64,000 nt of DNA from Holophagae bacterium. Its GTDB lineage: Bacteria; Acidobacteriota; Holophagae; Acanthopleuribacterales; Acanthopleuribacteraceae. Location of the stretch: positions 1-64,000 of the forward strand of contig JAUIFE010000020.1 of the NCBI GenBank assembly GCA_030429565.1, written 5' to 3'. Made by a program: the position numbers and the translations under genes. Position 1 is the stretch's first letter, and every line of letters begins with the position of its first letter. The notes beneath the pieces were generated by a model. It was not told the DNA's origin. It saw only the letters and a list, made by a program, of their open reading frames with translations, and ran no database searches. Below, one piece after another: positions 26,445-34,511 of the stretch.

Positions 26445-26551
26445 GCTAACCTACCCTCACATACACCGTCATGGGCCCGAGATCGCCGCACCTTCGGCGT
26501 CCGGACCCTCGGTGATCAAGGCTTGCTTGTCTGATGCGAAGCGTCCCAACC

Positions 26552-26932
26552 CTAAGGTTCAGGCGTTTCGTCTTCGTCTCTTGCTTGTCCCGGCGGCAGT
26601 CCGTTTTTCAAACGGCGGATGAACTCACCCTGGTCCATCCCTTCCAACTCCAAAATACGCATACCAACTAAAAAGAAGGGATCCTCGCCTTTACGACAGT
26701 GGGCCACTTTGCAGCGGCAAAAAATCAGTCCCTCATGACCGGGAAACTCAAAATGCAAGCTCACCTTTGTGCCGCGCGGAATTTCACCAGGAAACTCACA
26801 CAGCATGCCGCCGGCACTGATATCGATCAAGGCAATGGGTTCAGTCTCCCAATCCTTGCACCACCAGACCAGCGTATCGGCGGGAAAACGGATATACCGT
26901 CGCCGACAGGATTCAGCCTGTTTTGAATTCAT
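26552..26932 (-). CDS. PilZ-domain protein (probable c-di-GMP receptor)
   Basis: 126 aa, a single PilZ domain. The c-di-GMP-binding signature is complete: RRRYIR near residues 10-15 (RxxxR) and DISAGGM near 38-44 (D/N-x-S-x-x-G). The C-terminal tail is acidic and disordered. It probably couples c-di-GMP level to motility, surface behaviour or secretion; partner unknown. GGAGGG precedes the ATG and an extended -10 promoter lies about 50 nt upstream. Confidence 0.88.
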   Translation of the reverse strand: MNSKQAESCRRRYIRFPADTLVWWCKDWETEPIALIDISAGGMLCEFPGEIPRGTKVSLHFEFPGHEGLIFCRCKVAHCRKGEDPFFLVGMRILELEGMDQGEFIRRLKNGLPPGQARDEDETPEP

Positions 26933-27248
26933 AGACCCTCCACAAATTCATTGACACCTAAAAAAGAAATACCTGCACATCATTATAGCACTGGTTCCCA
27001 ATTTGGTTCCGTCCCGAATTTAGGCACCACGCCCGGCTATCCGGACCCCCAGGGCGGGTCCCACGCGCGCGAATTTTCATCCAGCCTTTTAATAGCGCGT
27101 CTTACCCTTGATTCACAAACAAAGTTTGGGCTTCGGAGATGAAAAGCATTCAAAAGTTACCGCACCTCACAATGGTGCATACGACTGAAACCCGAACCTC
27201 TCTTTCCCGATCATATCCTTCGCGCCGAAACCCGCCCCTTAAACGCCG
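26933..27248. other. Intergenic region, PilZ promoter and ftsY downstream end
   Basis: About 315 bp between the PilZ gene start and the ftsY terminator, both minus strand. Apart from the extended -10 promoter at 26982-26990 nothing was recognised. Confidence 0.5.
26982..26990 (-). promoter_or_regulatory. Extended -10 promoter of the PilZ gene
   Basis: TGCTATAAT on the minus strand (TGn plus a perfect TATAAT), about 50 nt upstream of the ATG at 26932. The -35 region is weak, as is normal for extended -10 promoters. Confidence 0.55.
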
Positions 27249-27278
27249 AAAAACCGACCCAATCGTGAGTCGGTTTTT
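27249..27278 (-). terminator. Intrinsic terminator of ftsY
   Basis: On the minus strand AAAAACCGAC and GTCGGTTTTT form a 10-bp stem with a 10-nt loop, ending in five T, about 25 nt after the ftsY stop. The symmetrical A and T tracts allow action in both directions. Confidence 0.9.
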
Positions 27279-27300
27279 CACGGCGCCAAGCGACGAGTCA

Positions 27301-28887
27301 CTAGCCGTCGAACAACGAATCGACAAAGGCCTCTTTTTCAAAAGTGATCAAATCGTCCATTTGCTCACCGACACCGATGTATTGAATGGGCAATGCCAAT
27401 TCCTTGGCGATAGCGATGGCGATACCACCTTTGGCGGTGCCGTCCAGCTTGGTGACAATTAAATCGGTTATCCCAATTTTATCGGCGAATTGCTTGGCCT
27501 GATGCAAGCCGTTTTGGCCTGTCACCGCATCCAAAATCAACAACGTGTGGTGGGGTGCATCTTCAAAGTTGCGCCCGATGATCCGGCGAATTTTGGCCAA
27601 TTCATTCATCAAGTTGGGATTGTTGTGCAAACGTCCGGCGGTATCCACCAACAAGACGTCCGAACCGGTTTCTTTAACGCGCTCCAAGGCGTCAAAAACA
27701 ACCGCCGCGGGGTCACTGGATTCTTCCTTCCGCACGATATCAACGCCGGTGCGGTCGGCCCAAACCTGGAGCTGATCGACGGCGGCGGCGCGGAAGGTAT
27801 CAGCGGCGCAGACGGTAACTTTCTTACCTTGCATTTGCCACATGCGCGCCAGCTTGCCGATGGTGGTGGTTTTACCGACACCATTGACACCAATCACCAA
27901 CACGATGGTGGGGTTATGGTCCAGGTTAAAGTCACGGTCAGGCAGACCGTCAAGGATTTCACGCAATTGGATTTTGAGGTGTTGTTTTAACTGCTCGCTG
28001 TCTTTAAGCGTTTTACGGCTCACTTCCAAACGAATTTTTTCGATGATGTCCATCGTGGTTTGCACGCCGATGTCGGCGCTGATCAGCAGCTCTTCCAACT
28101 CATCGAGCAAATCTTCGTCAATCTGCCGCGTGGCCAGGAAAAGCTTGTTGATCCCGCCCGCAATGGATGCCCGCGTATCACGCAAACCGGAGCGAAGTTT
28201 CTCGAGCCAACTCTTCTTCTTAGGCGCTTCGCCGTCTTCCTCATCATCAGGTTTCTCTTTCTTACCGCGCCCCCGAAACAAGGCGCCAAAGCGCGAGGGT
28301 TTGCCATCAGCTTCATCGGCTGTTTCTTCCCCTTCGGCATCCGCAGCATCCGTTTCGGACGCAACCGCGCTCGTTGTTTCGGTTTCATCGGCAACCGGTT
28401 CAACCACCGCAGCCTGCGCCGGTTCGGGTTCAGCAACCACGTCGGCAACAGGGGGACTTACCGGCTCAGGCGCGATGTCAACAGGTTCCGACAGGGTCGG
28501 TGTCGGCTCGACGACGGGATCCGGCGCAGCGGCTTTAGCAGGCTCGGCCTCAGCCGGCACAACAGGTTGATCCGCAGTCTGGGGCGTTTCAGCAGCAGGC
28601 GCTAAGGCTGTTTCAGCAACGGGTGCCTCGGCCGGCATGACATCGTTTGACTCGGCGGCAAGCGAGGTTTCGTCGGTGTCTGCATCCCCGGCTTTATCTT
28701 TTTTGCGAAAACGATCAAAAAACCCTTTTTTCTTTTCGGTGGGAGGTGCGCTAGCGCCGTCGGCGGCGTCTTTCTTGCGGAACTTCGAAAAAAGACCACC
28801 CGATTTTTTGGGTTCGCTTTCGGTCGCAGTGCTGTCATCTGCTTTCTTGCCGAAAGAGAACAAACCCTTCTTGGGCTCTTTAGCCAT
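27301..28887 (-). CDS. ftsY: Signal recognition particle receptor FtsY
   Basis: 528 aa. SRP receptor GTPase that docks ribosome-nascent chain complexes at the membrane translocon. Residues about 1-215 form a long Ala/Glu/Pro-rich acidic A domain with Lys/Phe-Gly patches at the very start (GLFSFGKKADDS, then GGLFSKFRKKD and KGFFDRFRKKD), three basic-aromatic repeats likely to bind membrane lipid. The NG domain follows, with GVNGVGKTTTIGKLA (about 330), DTAGRLHN and TKLDGTAKGG. SD GGAG nine nt upstream. It is downstream of the Roadblock-like and TPR lipoprotein genes and ends at a strong terminator. Confidence 0.95.
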   Translation of the reverse strand: MAKEPKKGLFSFGKKADDSTATESEPKKSGGLFSKFRKKDAADGASAPPTEKKKGFFDRFRKKDKAGDADTDETSLAAESNDVMPAEAPVAETALAPAAETPQTADQPVVPAEAEPAKAAAPDPVVEPTPTLSEPVDIAPEPVSPPVADVVAEPEPAQAAVVEPVADETETTSAVASETDAADAEGEETADEADGKPSRFGALFRGRGKKEKPDDEEDGEAPKKKSWLEKLRSGLRDTRASIAGGINKLFLATRQIDEDLLDELEELLISADIGVQTTMDIIEKIRLEVSRKTLKDSEQLKQHLKIQLREILDGLPDRDFNLDHNPTIVLVIGVNGVGKTTTIGKLARMWQMQGKKVTVCAADTFRAAAVDQLQVWADRTGVDIVRKEESSDPAAVVFDALERVKETGSDVLLVDTAGRLHNNPNLMNELAKIRRIIGRNFEDAPHHTLLILDAVTGQNGLHQAKQFADKIGITDLIVTKLDGTAKGGIAIAIAKELALPIQYIGVGEQMDDLITFEKEAFVDSLFDG

Positions 28888-28915
28888 TATGTGGGTCTCC
28901 AGTTATCAATAATGC

Positions 28916-29269
28916 TTAGTAAATTTCTTGGTTAAATTTAACCGCTAAGGTTTCAAGATGCCGCTTGAGGAGATGACGCTGTGTCAAATCGTGGCAAATC
29001 GCGGTAATACTGTAGAACTGCGTCAGCCTGACCGCCATGACGAACTTATCCTGGTAGGTCAACTCCATGAAGGTCGGCGAGGTGGCGAGTTTGCGCCAGC
29101 CAAAAACCTGCATCAGGATCGGCATTTTAGCACCGGCAAGTTTAACATCAAAATCGCCGAGCGTTGGGGCTTCAAACAAAATTGACTCCCCGTCGGGATC
29201 GGCGAAGATGAGGCCTTCGATGGCGGGAAAAGCCTCGACGGTCTTGCTAAACTCGTGGTGGAAATCCAT
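28916..29269 (-). CDS. Roadblock/LC7-like small protein
   Basis: 117 aa, soluble. The beginning (FSKTVEAFPAIEGLIFADPDGESILFE) and the later hydrophobic strands fit the alpha-beta Roadblock/LC7 fold found in MglB-type regulators of small GTPases, but similarity is weak and a different small fold is possible. Its ATG directly abuts the stop of the TPR lipoprotein gene (TTAATG-like junction, no gap), and ftsY follows 28 nt later, so the three genes likely form one operon. Confidence 0.5.
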   Translation of the reverse strand: MDFHHEFSKTVEAFPAIEGLIFADPDGESILFEAPTLGDFDVKLAGAKMPILMQVFGWRKLATSPTFMELTYQDKFVMAVRLTQFYSITAICHDLTQRHLLKRHLETLAVKFNQEIY

Positions 29270-30067
29270 TTAATTCATGGCACTGCGTTGTTTTAGCTCA
29301 ATGTAACGCAGCATTTCTTGCGTTGAAATATCGATTTGCGGCGGAGGAAAGAGAATCGAAACCTGGGCTAAGTAAGATTTAGCCTGATCGTATTGGCGCA
29401 ATTTGAAAAAAGCGTGACCAATTTGATAGAGCAAGTCGACGTTTTCGCTAAAACCAGGTTCGGCTTTTTTGAAGAAGTGCAGCGCGTGCTTGTAATCGTT
29501 GCTTTCCTTGTAGATCTCGGCCAGGGAAATGTAAACACGGTAAAACTCGGGATCGATGGAAACAGCGCGCTGAAAGGCGGCGACCGCTTCGGACAAACGC
29601 CCCTGACGGCGCAGGGCCACGCCCATGTTGTAGTAGGGAAACTTGGGTTGCGAGTAGTTCTTGTCGCGAATAACCCGCTTAAAGCTGTCGATCGCGTCGT
29701 CGTAACGCTCCATGTCCACGTAGATGGAACCCAACAAATTGAAGCTTTCGGAGTCGTTGGGGTTGATGGCCAGCGCATTCTTCAGTGCGGTTTCAGCTTT
29801 TTCTAAATCGCCGTTCATGGAGTAGGCCAAACCCAGCGCGTGTTGGTAACGGAAGTTGCCGTCGTCTTGAGCTACAGCGCTTTCAAGCAATTGGATGGCG
29901 TCAAGAATTTGGTTGTTGTTGAGGTAGTTCACGCCGACCTGGTAGTTCTGCAGCGCCTTCTTGTAATCGTATTCCTGCTGGGCCTGCAAGGCATCGGCTT
30001 CGACTTTTTTATTGGGGCCACAACCGACCAGCCCTACCACAACACACAGAATCAAAACTTTGCGCAT
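29270..30067 (-). CDS. TPR lipoprotein (PilF/Tgl-like candidate)
   Basis: 265 aa. Start MRKVLILCVVVGLVGCG is a lipoprotein signal with lipobox LVGC, giving a mature lipoprotein. At least six TPR units follow (from about residue 40: ALQNYQVGVNYLNNNQ, then HALGLAYSMNGDLEKAE, FNLLGSIYVDMERYDDAI, YYNMGVALRRQGRLSEAV, YISLAEIYKESNDYKHAL, LYQIGHAFFKLRQYDQAK). The layout resembles the pilotins PilF/PilW/Tgl that assist PilQ secretin assembly; with pilB in the window this is plausible but unproven. The ATG at 30067 has GGAGATCTTC upstream, favoured over the one at 30094. Confidence 0.85.
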   Translation of the reverse strand: MRKVLILCVVVGLVGCGPNKKVEADALQAQQEYDYKKALQNYQVGVNYLNNNQILDAIQLLESAVAQDDGNFRYQHALGLAYSMNGDLEKAETALKNALAINPNDSESFNLLGSIYVDMERYDDAIDSFKRVIRDKNYSQPKFPYYNMGVALRRQGRLSEAVAAFQRAVSIDPEFYRVYISLAEIYKESNDYKHALHFFKKAEPGFSENVDLLYQIGHAFFKLRQYDQAKSYLAQVSILFPPPQIDISTQEMLRYIELKQRSAMN

Positions 30068-30199
30068 GAAGATCTCCAATGAAAAACGCCTCATCCAGGG
30101 TCCGCGGCAGCGGCGCCCCTCGGCATACTGTCCCAGTTATAACGAAACTCAACGACCAGAGAAAGGCCTAATCCGGGCCAAACGGTGAGGCGCAACACT

Positions 30200-31819
30200 T
30201 TATTTCGCAAACCCCATCACTCGGTAAACATTCACTTTCTCACTGATCCCCTTAAGCTGAATGGCACCCAGATTCACGCACTCGAACTGATCTTTAACGG
30301 CGAGGTAGGTTTGCTCACCAATCACGACCTGACCCGCCTTACAAGCCATGGACTCGATACGCGAAGCCATGTTGACGGTATTCCCCAACACCGTATACTC
30401 CATCCGCTTAATCGAGCCGATATCACCGGCAACGGCGCGGCCGGTATTGAGCCCGATGCGAATCGCAAATTGTTCCGCACTGGGTCGGTTGCGGTTGATC
30501 ACCTCTAGCTGTTCCATCATCCCCAGAGCGGTGCAGACGGCACGGTAAGGGTGGTCCGACATGTTGTTGGGCGCGCCAAAAATCGCCATAATGGCGTCGC
30601 CGATGTATTTGTCCAAGGTGCCTTCGTAACGAAAGATCACCTCGGTCATGGCCGAGAAATATTCGTTGAGCAACTCAGCGATGCGGTTGGGAGAAAATTT
30701 CTCGGAAAAGGGCGTGAACCCCACGATATCGGCAAACAAAATGGTCACATCGCGCTCTTGAACGCGCAAATTGTACTCTTCGCCCTGCGCCTGCCCCGAG
30801 GAAATGTTTTTAAGAATTCGGTTGACGATGCTGGGCGAGTGATAGCGCTCAAGCCGCTGGCGCACCGACGTTTCTTGGAGAATTTTTTCATTGAGCTGCG
30901 TCTGTTCAATGCCGACGGCCGAAAAGTTGGCCATCGCGGTGAGCAGATCCAAGTCGTTCGGTCCGAAAATCGCGGCCGAGGTCGGCGAATCCAAGTACAG
31001 GATGCCGATCGACTTTTCCTTGTGAAACAAGGGCACACACATGGCCGACTTAATCCCCAAGAAACGGATCGATTCACCGGCGGAAAAACGCGGATCAACC
31101 TGTGCATCGGTGGTCAAAATCGCCATTTTGTCGTTTAAGGCTTTTTCGGCAATGGTCCGCGAAATTTCAATGTTGTCCGATTCACCCTGCTCGCGGTGGC
31201 GCACCACCTTGGGAATCAAATGATCGCCTTCGTCTTTCAGCATCAAAAAGCCACGGTCGGCGGGCAGGTGCTCGAAAATCAGATCCATCAGCTTGCCGAT
31301 AATTTCATCGACCGAGTTCACCGCGATTAAGGCCTCGGCGACCTTGATCAAAACCGTCGTAATCCGCTGCGCCTCATCTTGACGCGATTCCTTACTGGCA
31401 ATAATGTCTTGGAAGTCGTTAACACGGCGAATAATGGTGCCGGCTTCCTCGTGCAACTCTTTCTGATCAGAGAGCAATACCATTTGATCGCTTTGGCGTT
31501 CGGATTCGGCGGGAAACGGCGCCGAAACCGGTCCGGCCTGAAAAAAGCCCAGCAGGAATTCAGCAACCAAAATTTGGTCGCCCGCGGCAAGCTGAACCCG
31601 TTTAATGTAAATGTTGTTGACGCGGGTCCCGTTTTTAGATTTGAGGTCCGAAATAAAAACGCCGCCGCTCTCTAAGGTCAATTTACAATGATGCCGTGAA
31701 ATGCCCGGCTGGTTCAAAACGAGATGGCAGTCAGGCGCGCGTCCGACAATGATTTCCCGCCCGTTGATCGGGAACTCTTTTTCCGTTCCATCAACGGTGT
31801 AGCGCAGGACATACGACAT
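30200..31819 (-). CDS. FHA-GAF-class III adenylate cyclase
   Basis: 539 aa, cytoplasmic. Domains in order: FHA (residues 1-95; IVGRAPDCHL, ISRHHCKL, SKNGTRVNN), GAF sensor (about 150-310) and class III nucleotidyl cyclase (about 350-530). The cyclase has both metal Asp residues (LFADIVGFT and YIGDAIMAIFG), and the transition-state Asn and Arg in LGNTVNMASRIE. KYIGD supplies a substrate-reading Lys and YTVLGN a Thr, in line with ATP as substrate. It would make cAMP in response to a small ligand (GAF) and a phospho-Thr partner (FHA). ATG at 31819 is preferred over the GTG at 31831. Confidence 0.9.
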   Translation of the reverse strand: MSYVLRYTVDGTEKEFPINGREIIVGRAPDCHLVLNQPGISRHHCKLTLESGGVFISDLKSKNGTRVNNIYIKRVQLAAGDQILVAEFLLGFFQAGPVSAPFPAESERQSDQMVLLSDQKELHEEAGTIIRRVNDFQDIIASKESRQDEAQRITTVLIKVAEALIAVNSVDEIIGKLMDLIFEHLPADRGFLMLKDEGDHLIPKVVRHREQGESDNIEISRTIAEKALNDKMAILTTDAQVDPRFSAGESIRFLGIKSAMCVPLFHKEKSIGILYLDSPTSAAIFGPNDLDLLTAMANFSAVGIEQTQLNEKILQETSVRQRLERYHSPSIVNRILKNISSGQAQGEEYNLRVQERDVTILFADIVGFTPFSEKFSPNRIAELLNEYFSAMTEVIFRYEGTLDKYIGDAIMAIFGAPNNMSDHPYRAVCTALGMMEQLEVINRNRPSAEQFAIRIGLNTGRAVAGDIGSIKRMEYTVLGNTVNMASRIESMACKAGQVVIGEQTYLAVKDQFECVNLGAIQLKGISEKVNVYRVMGFAK

Positions 31820-31846
31820 TCCGTTCCCCACTGGTTTTAGTGCAAG

Positions 31847-31858
31847 TATGCTAGCATA
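31847..31858. promoter_or_regulatory. Palindrome between divergent genes
   Basis: TATGCTAGCATA, a perfect 12-bp palindrome, lies midway between the adenylate cyclase (minus, start 31819) and methyltransferase (plus, start 31906). It could be an operator or contain a -10 element (TATGCT) for either direction; no matching -35 was found. Confidence 0.35.
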
Positions 31859-31905
31859 GTCGGGCCTTAATTACCAATAAGGCAAGTGACTTCAATGGAG
31901 CCGGC

Positions 31906-32790
31906 ATGCCTTCATGGATCCCCTCTTTAGCCTGCGCCTCTTGCCGGCGCCCGCTCGAGCTTGACGCAAACAATTTACCCGCCCAAGCCAGCGCCTGCCG
32001 CTACTGCGGCGCCCGTTTCAGCCACCATCGCCACGTCTTTCGTTTTCTCGACGCCGATCACCACACCCGCCGCCTGCTGCAAACCACCGAGGGCGGACTA
32101 ATGGAAGCGGGCTACCGCCGTCCAAACCGCCTCCTGAGCAAGCTGCGGCGCATCATCTCTTCGGAGTATTTCCCCGGCAAAGACTGGCGCCGTGCCAAAG
32201 CCCAAACGCTCGCCAACCCCGGCCTCAAGTTAATTATCGGCAGCGGTATTACACGCTATGAAGACGCCGTACACCTCGACATCGACGACTTTCCCGGCGT
32301 CGATGTGGTCGGCGACGCCCACCACCTACCCTTCTCCGACGACAGCTTTGCGGGCGTGGTCTGCGAAGTGGTCCTCGAACACGTCCGCGCGCCGCAACAA
32401 GTCGTCGCAGAAGCCTGGCGCACACTGGCCCCTGGCGGCCACGCTTTTTTCATCGTACCTTTTTTGTTTCCATATCACGGCCACCCGGCCGACTTCAGCC
32501 GCTGGACTCACGAGGGCCTGGCTCAAACCTTCGCGGCCTTCGAACCCGTCACCGTCGGCATCCACGCCGGCCCCTGCTCAGCCATGGTCAACCTACTCAG
32601 CGAATGGGGCTACGTCATCAGCGGGTTGCCGTATCCGCGAGGCTACACCTTAATTAAAGGCGGACTGACCGCGGCACTTTTCCCGCTAAAATTCGCCGAT
32701 CTCGCGGTCAACCGCTTCCCGGAAGCACGACGTCTGGCAAGCACATTGTACGTCCACGCGATCAAACCGCAAACGACAGCCCCAAAATAA
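31906..32790 (+). CDS. SAM-dependent methyltransferase with zinc-ribbon-like N-terminus
   Basis: 294 aa. Residues 10-40 have two Cys pairs (CASC and CRYC) like the short Zn-binding segments in front of some class I methyltransferases. The methyltransferase core (about 105-220) has IIGSGITRYEDAVHLDIDD in two adjoining parts, GDAHHLPFSDDSFAGV (motif around the adenine pocket) and EVVLEHVRAPQQV, typical of Methyltransf_11. The usual GxGxG is reduced to GSG. Substrate unknown. SD GGAG five nt before the ATG. It ends at a hairpin shared with the convergent small gene. Confidence 0.8.
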   Translation: MPSWIPSLACASCRRPLELDANNLPAQASACRYCGARFSHHRHVFRFLDADHHTRRLLQTTEGGLMEAGYRRPNRLLSKLRRIISSEYFPGKDWRRAKAQTLANPGLKLIIGSGITRYEDAVHLDIDDFPGVDVVGDAHHLPFSDDSFAGVVCEVVLEHVRAPQQVVAEAWRTLAPGGHAFFIVPFLFPYHGHPADFSRWTHEGLAQTFAAFEPVTVGIHAGPCSAMVNLLSEWGYVISGLPYPRGYTLIKGGLTAALFPLKFADLAVNRFPEARRLASTLYVHAIKPQTTAPK

Positions 32791-32791
32791 C

Positions 32792-32825
32792 AAACGCCCT
32801 TTCATCTCGCGATGGAAGGGCGTTT
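32792..32825. terminator. Hairpin between convergent genes
   Basis: AAACGCCCTTTCATC and GATGGAAGGGCGTTT form a 15-bp stem with one mismatch and a 4-nt loop. It starts one nt after the methyltransferase stop and lies 22 nt past the stop of the small minus-strand gene. Short T runs flank both sides, suggesting a weak bidirectional terminator. Confidence 0.75.
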
Positions 32826-32846
32826 AACGATTAACCAGTTAGGGCA

Positions 32847-33221
32847 TCAGGCAATCAGCTCAAGCACTCGTGCTTCGTTGAGTCCGGCTGATTGTGCGAC
32901 CGCGGCGGTCTCACTATCGGCACCGAAAAGCGCCAGTGTCTCTGACACAAGTGATTCAGCTTCTTCGGCTTCAATATCACTTTGCGCTTCGCGTTGTCGG
33001 GCCGCGGATATCGCTTTTTCGTTACTGACGGAGGCACTGGTCACACCGGCGCTGGTGTACACAGGCGCGGATTGACTGGGCGAAGACGCACTGAAAGAGT
33101 CTGACACCGGTCCCCCCGTGGGGCGGGCGGATGCGTTCTTTTCACTGCGTTCGGCCTTTTTGGCATCCAGTTTTGCGCGGTCGGCATTATTCAGACCGTT
33201 TAAGGATCCAGGCTCAATCAT
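32847..33221 (-). CDS. Small Ala/Ser-rich protein, function unknown
   Basis: 124 aa. The start MIEPGSLNGLNNADRAKLDAKKAERSEK is followed by a Ser/Ala/Pro-rich linker (about 45-75) and an acidic helical C-terminus (DIEAEEAESLVSETLALFGAD, ending NEARVLELIA). No family recognised; the layout resembles small secreted or flagellum/cell-surface-associated proteins but lacks a signal peptide. It has AGGAGG six nt before the ATG at 33221 and a near-consensus sigma-70 promoter about 60 nt upstream, so expression is probably strong. Confidence 0.7.
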   Translation of the reverse strand: MIEPGSLNGLNNADRAKLDAKKAERSEKNASARPTGGPVSDSFSASSPSQSAPVYTSAGVTSASVSNEKAISAARQREAQSDIEAEEAESLVSETLALFGADSETAAVAQSAGLNEARVLELIA

Positions 33222-33285
33222 CGCGAACCTCCTGAGAACCAATCAACGCTTCTACTTTTGCGAAAACAGACTGATTCCAACAGTC

Positions 33286-33314
33286 ATTATAGACCCTAAA
33301 AGAAAGCGGGTCAA
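33286..33314 (-). promoter_or_regulatory. Near-consensus sigma-70 promoter
   Basis: On the minus strand TTGACC, a 17-nt spacer, then TATAAT. Eleven of twelve consensus bases with optimal spacing, about 65 nt upstream of the 124-aa protein start. Confidence 0.75.
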
Positions 33315-33488
33315 AATCAAACAAGGTTGTCAAACTTATTTTTACACAATTTTGTGAGGGCGCGCGCAACCGCCAAAACACACCTCAAGCCCGCTTCCCA
33401 CCCTGCCGATAAGCCCCCTGTCGGTGTCTCTCGTCACCGCCCCCGTCCTCATTTCGCGCCAAGGCGCTAGAAGGCACACACTTACCTC

Positions 33489-34433
33489 ATGATTGAAAGC
33501 ACAGGCACGGCATTAACCGGCAACCTTGTCGCCGGCACAGGCAGTTTTCTGCCGCGCATTTCCGAAAAAAATGCGCCGACACGCGATTTTTCCGCACCGC
33601 CGCGCCGACCCAACGCCGATCCCCAGAACGAACCCAACGGCGGCTTACGCCTGAGCAACGAGGACGGCGATGAAGCCATTCTCAGCCAAAGCGCCGTCGC
33701 CGCACAAGACCGCGCCCGTGCCGAAGGCAAGGACCCGCGCGGGAGCACCGCGACAAACCAAACCGACCGCGCCGACGACGAGCGCCAGGACCCCGGCGAA
33801 CTCACCGAGGAAGAACAGGATTTGGTCACACGCCTGCAGGCACGCGACCGCGAGGTGCGCACCCATGAACAGGCTCACCTGAGCGCCGCCGGCGATCTCG
33901 CAATCGGCGGTCCCACATACGATTACCAACGCGGTCCCGACGGCAAGCGTTACGCCGTCGGCGGCGAGGTCCAAATCGACACCTCCGAGGTGCCCAACGA
34001 TCCCCAAGCCACGCTCACGCGCGCGGAACGCATCAAACGTTCAGCACTGGCCCCGGCCGAGCCCTCCTCGCAGGACCGCCGCGTGGCCGCGAAGGCCGAT
34101 CAAATGGCCAACAAAGCCCGCCGTGAAATCGCTGACGAAGCCCTCGCCCAAGACGAGGAAGAGGGCGTCGGATCGACGACCAACGGCGCAAACGCCGCCG
34201 CTCCGGGCCAGACAGGCCAAAATGAAGCCGCCACAACGGCGGGTAAAACGGCGGAACCCGGACCAAGCATCGCGCAGCCAGGCGAACAAACCCGAGGCTT
34301 TGGCGCCGGCGGTGTCGATGTGGCAAACGGCGAAAATCGGCCGGGTGCGCTTGGCAACAATGCCCTCGTCACCTATTCGGCACAAGGACGCGGCCTTGGT
34401 GCGCGCGGCGGCCTCGTATCGCTGGTCGGCTAA
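33489..34433 (+). CDS. SprA-related putative metalloprotease
   Basis: 314 aa. The conserved core (about residues 105-165) has LQARDREVRTHEQAHLSAAG, then GGPTYDYQRGPDGKRYAVGGEVQID, the pattern of the SprA-related/CJM1_0395 putative metalloprotease family; HEQAH fits the HExxH zinc site. The N-terminal 100 and C-terminal 120 residues are Ala/Gly/Asp/Glu-rich and probably disordered. No signal peptide. No clear SD before the ATG. Family function is not established. Confidence 0.8.
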   Translation: MIESTGTALTGNLVAGTGSFLPRISEKNAPTRDFSAPPRRPNADPQNEPNGGLRLSNEDGDEAILSQSAVAAQDRARAEGKDPRGSTATNQTDRADDERQDPGELTEEEQDLVTRLQARDREVRTHEQAHLSAAGDLAIGGPTYDYQRGPDGKRYAVGGEVQIDTSEVPNDPQATLTRAERIKRSALAPAEPSSQDRRVAAKADQMANKARREIADEALAQDEEEGVGSTTNGANAAAPGQTGQNEAATTAGKTAEPGPSIAQPGEQTRGFGAGGVDVANGENRPGALGNNALVTYSAQGRGLGARGGLVSLVG

Positions 34434-34511
34434 ACAACCGAGCGCTCAAATAAACGGGACGCGCTGCCGGCGCGCCGACCCAATGGCCCAGCGCCGCCGG
34501 CCTACTTCGGC

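Noticed and set aside
26484..26500. CGCCG/CGGCG hairpin after greA
   Set aside because: Five-bp stem without T tract; not a credible terminator.
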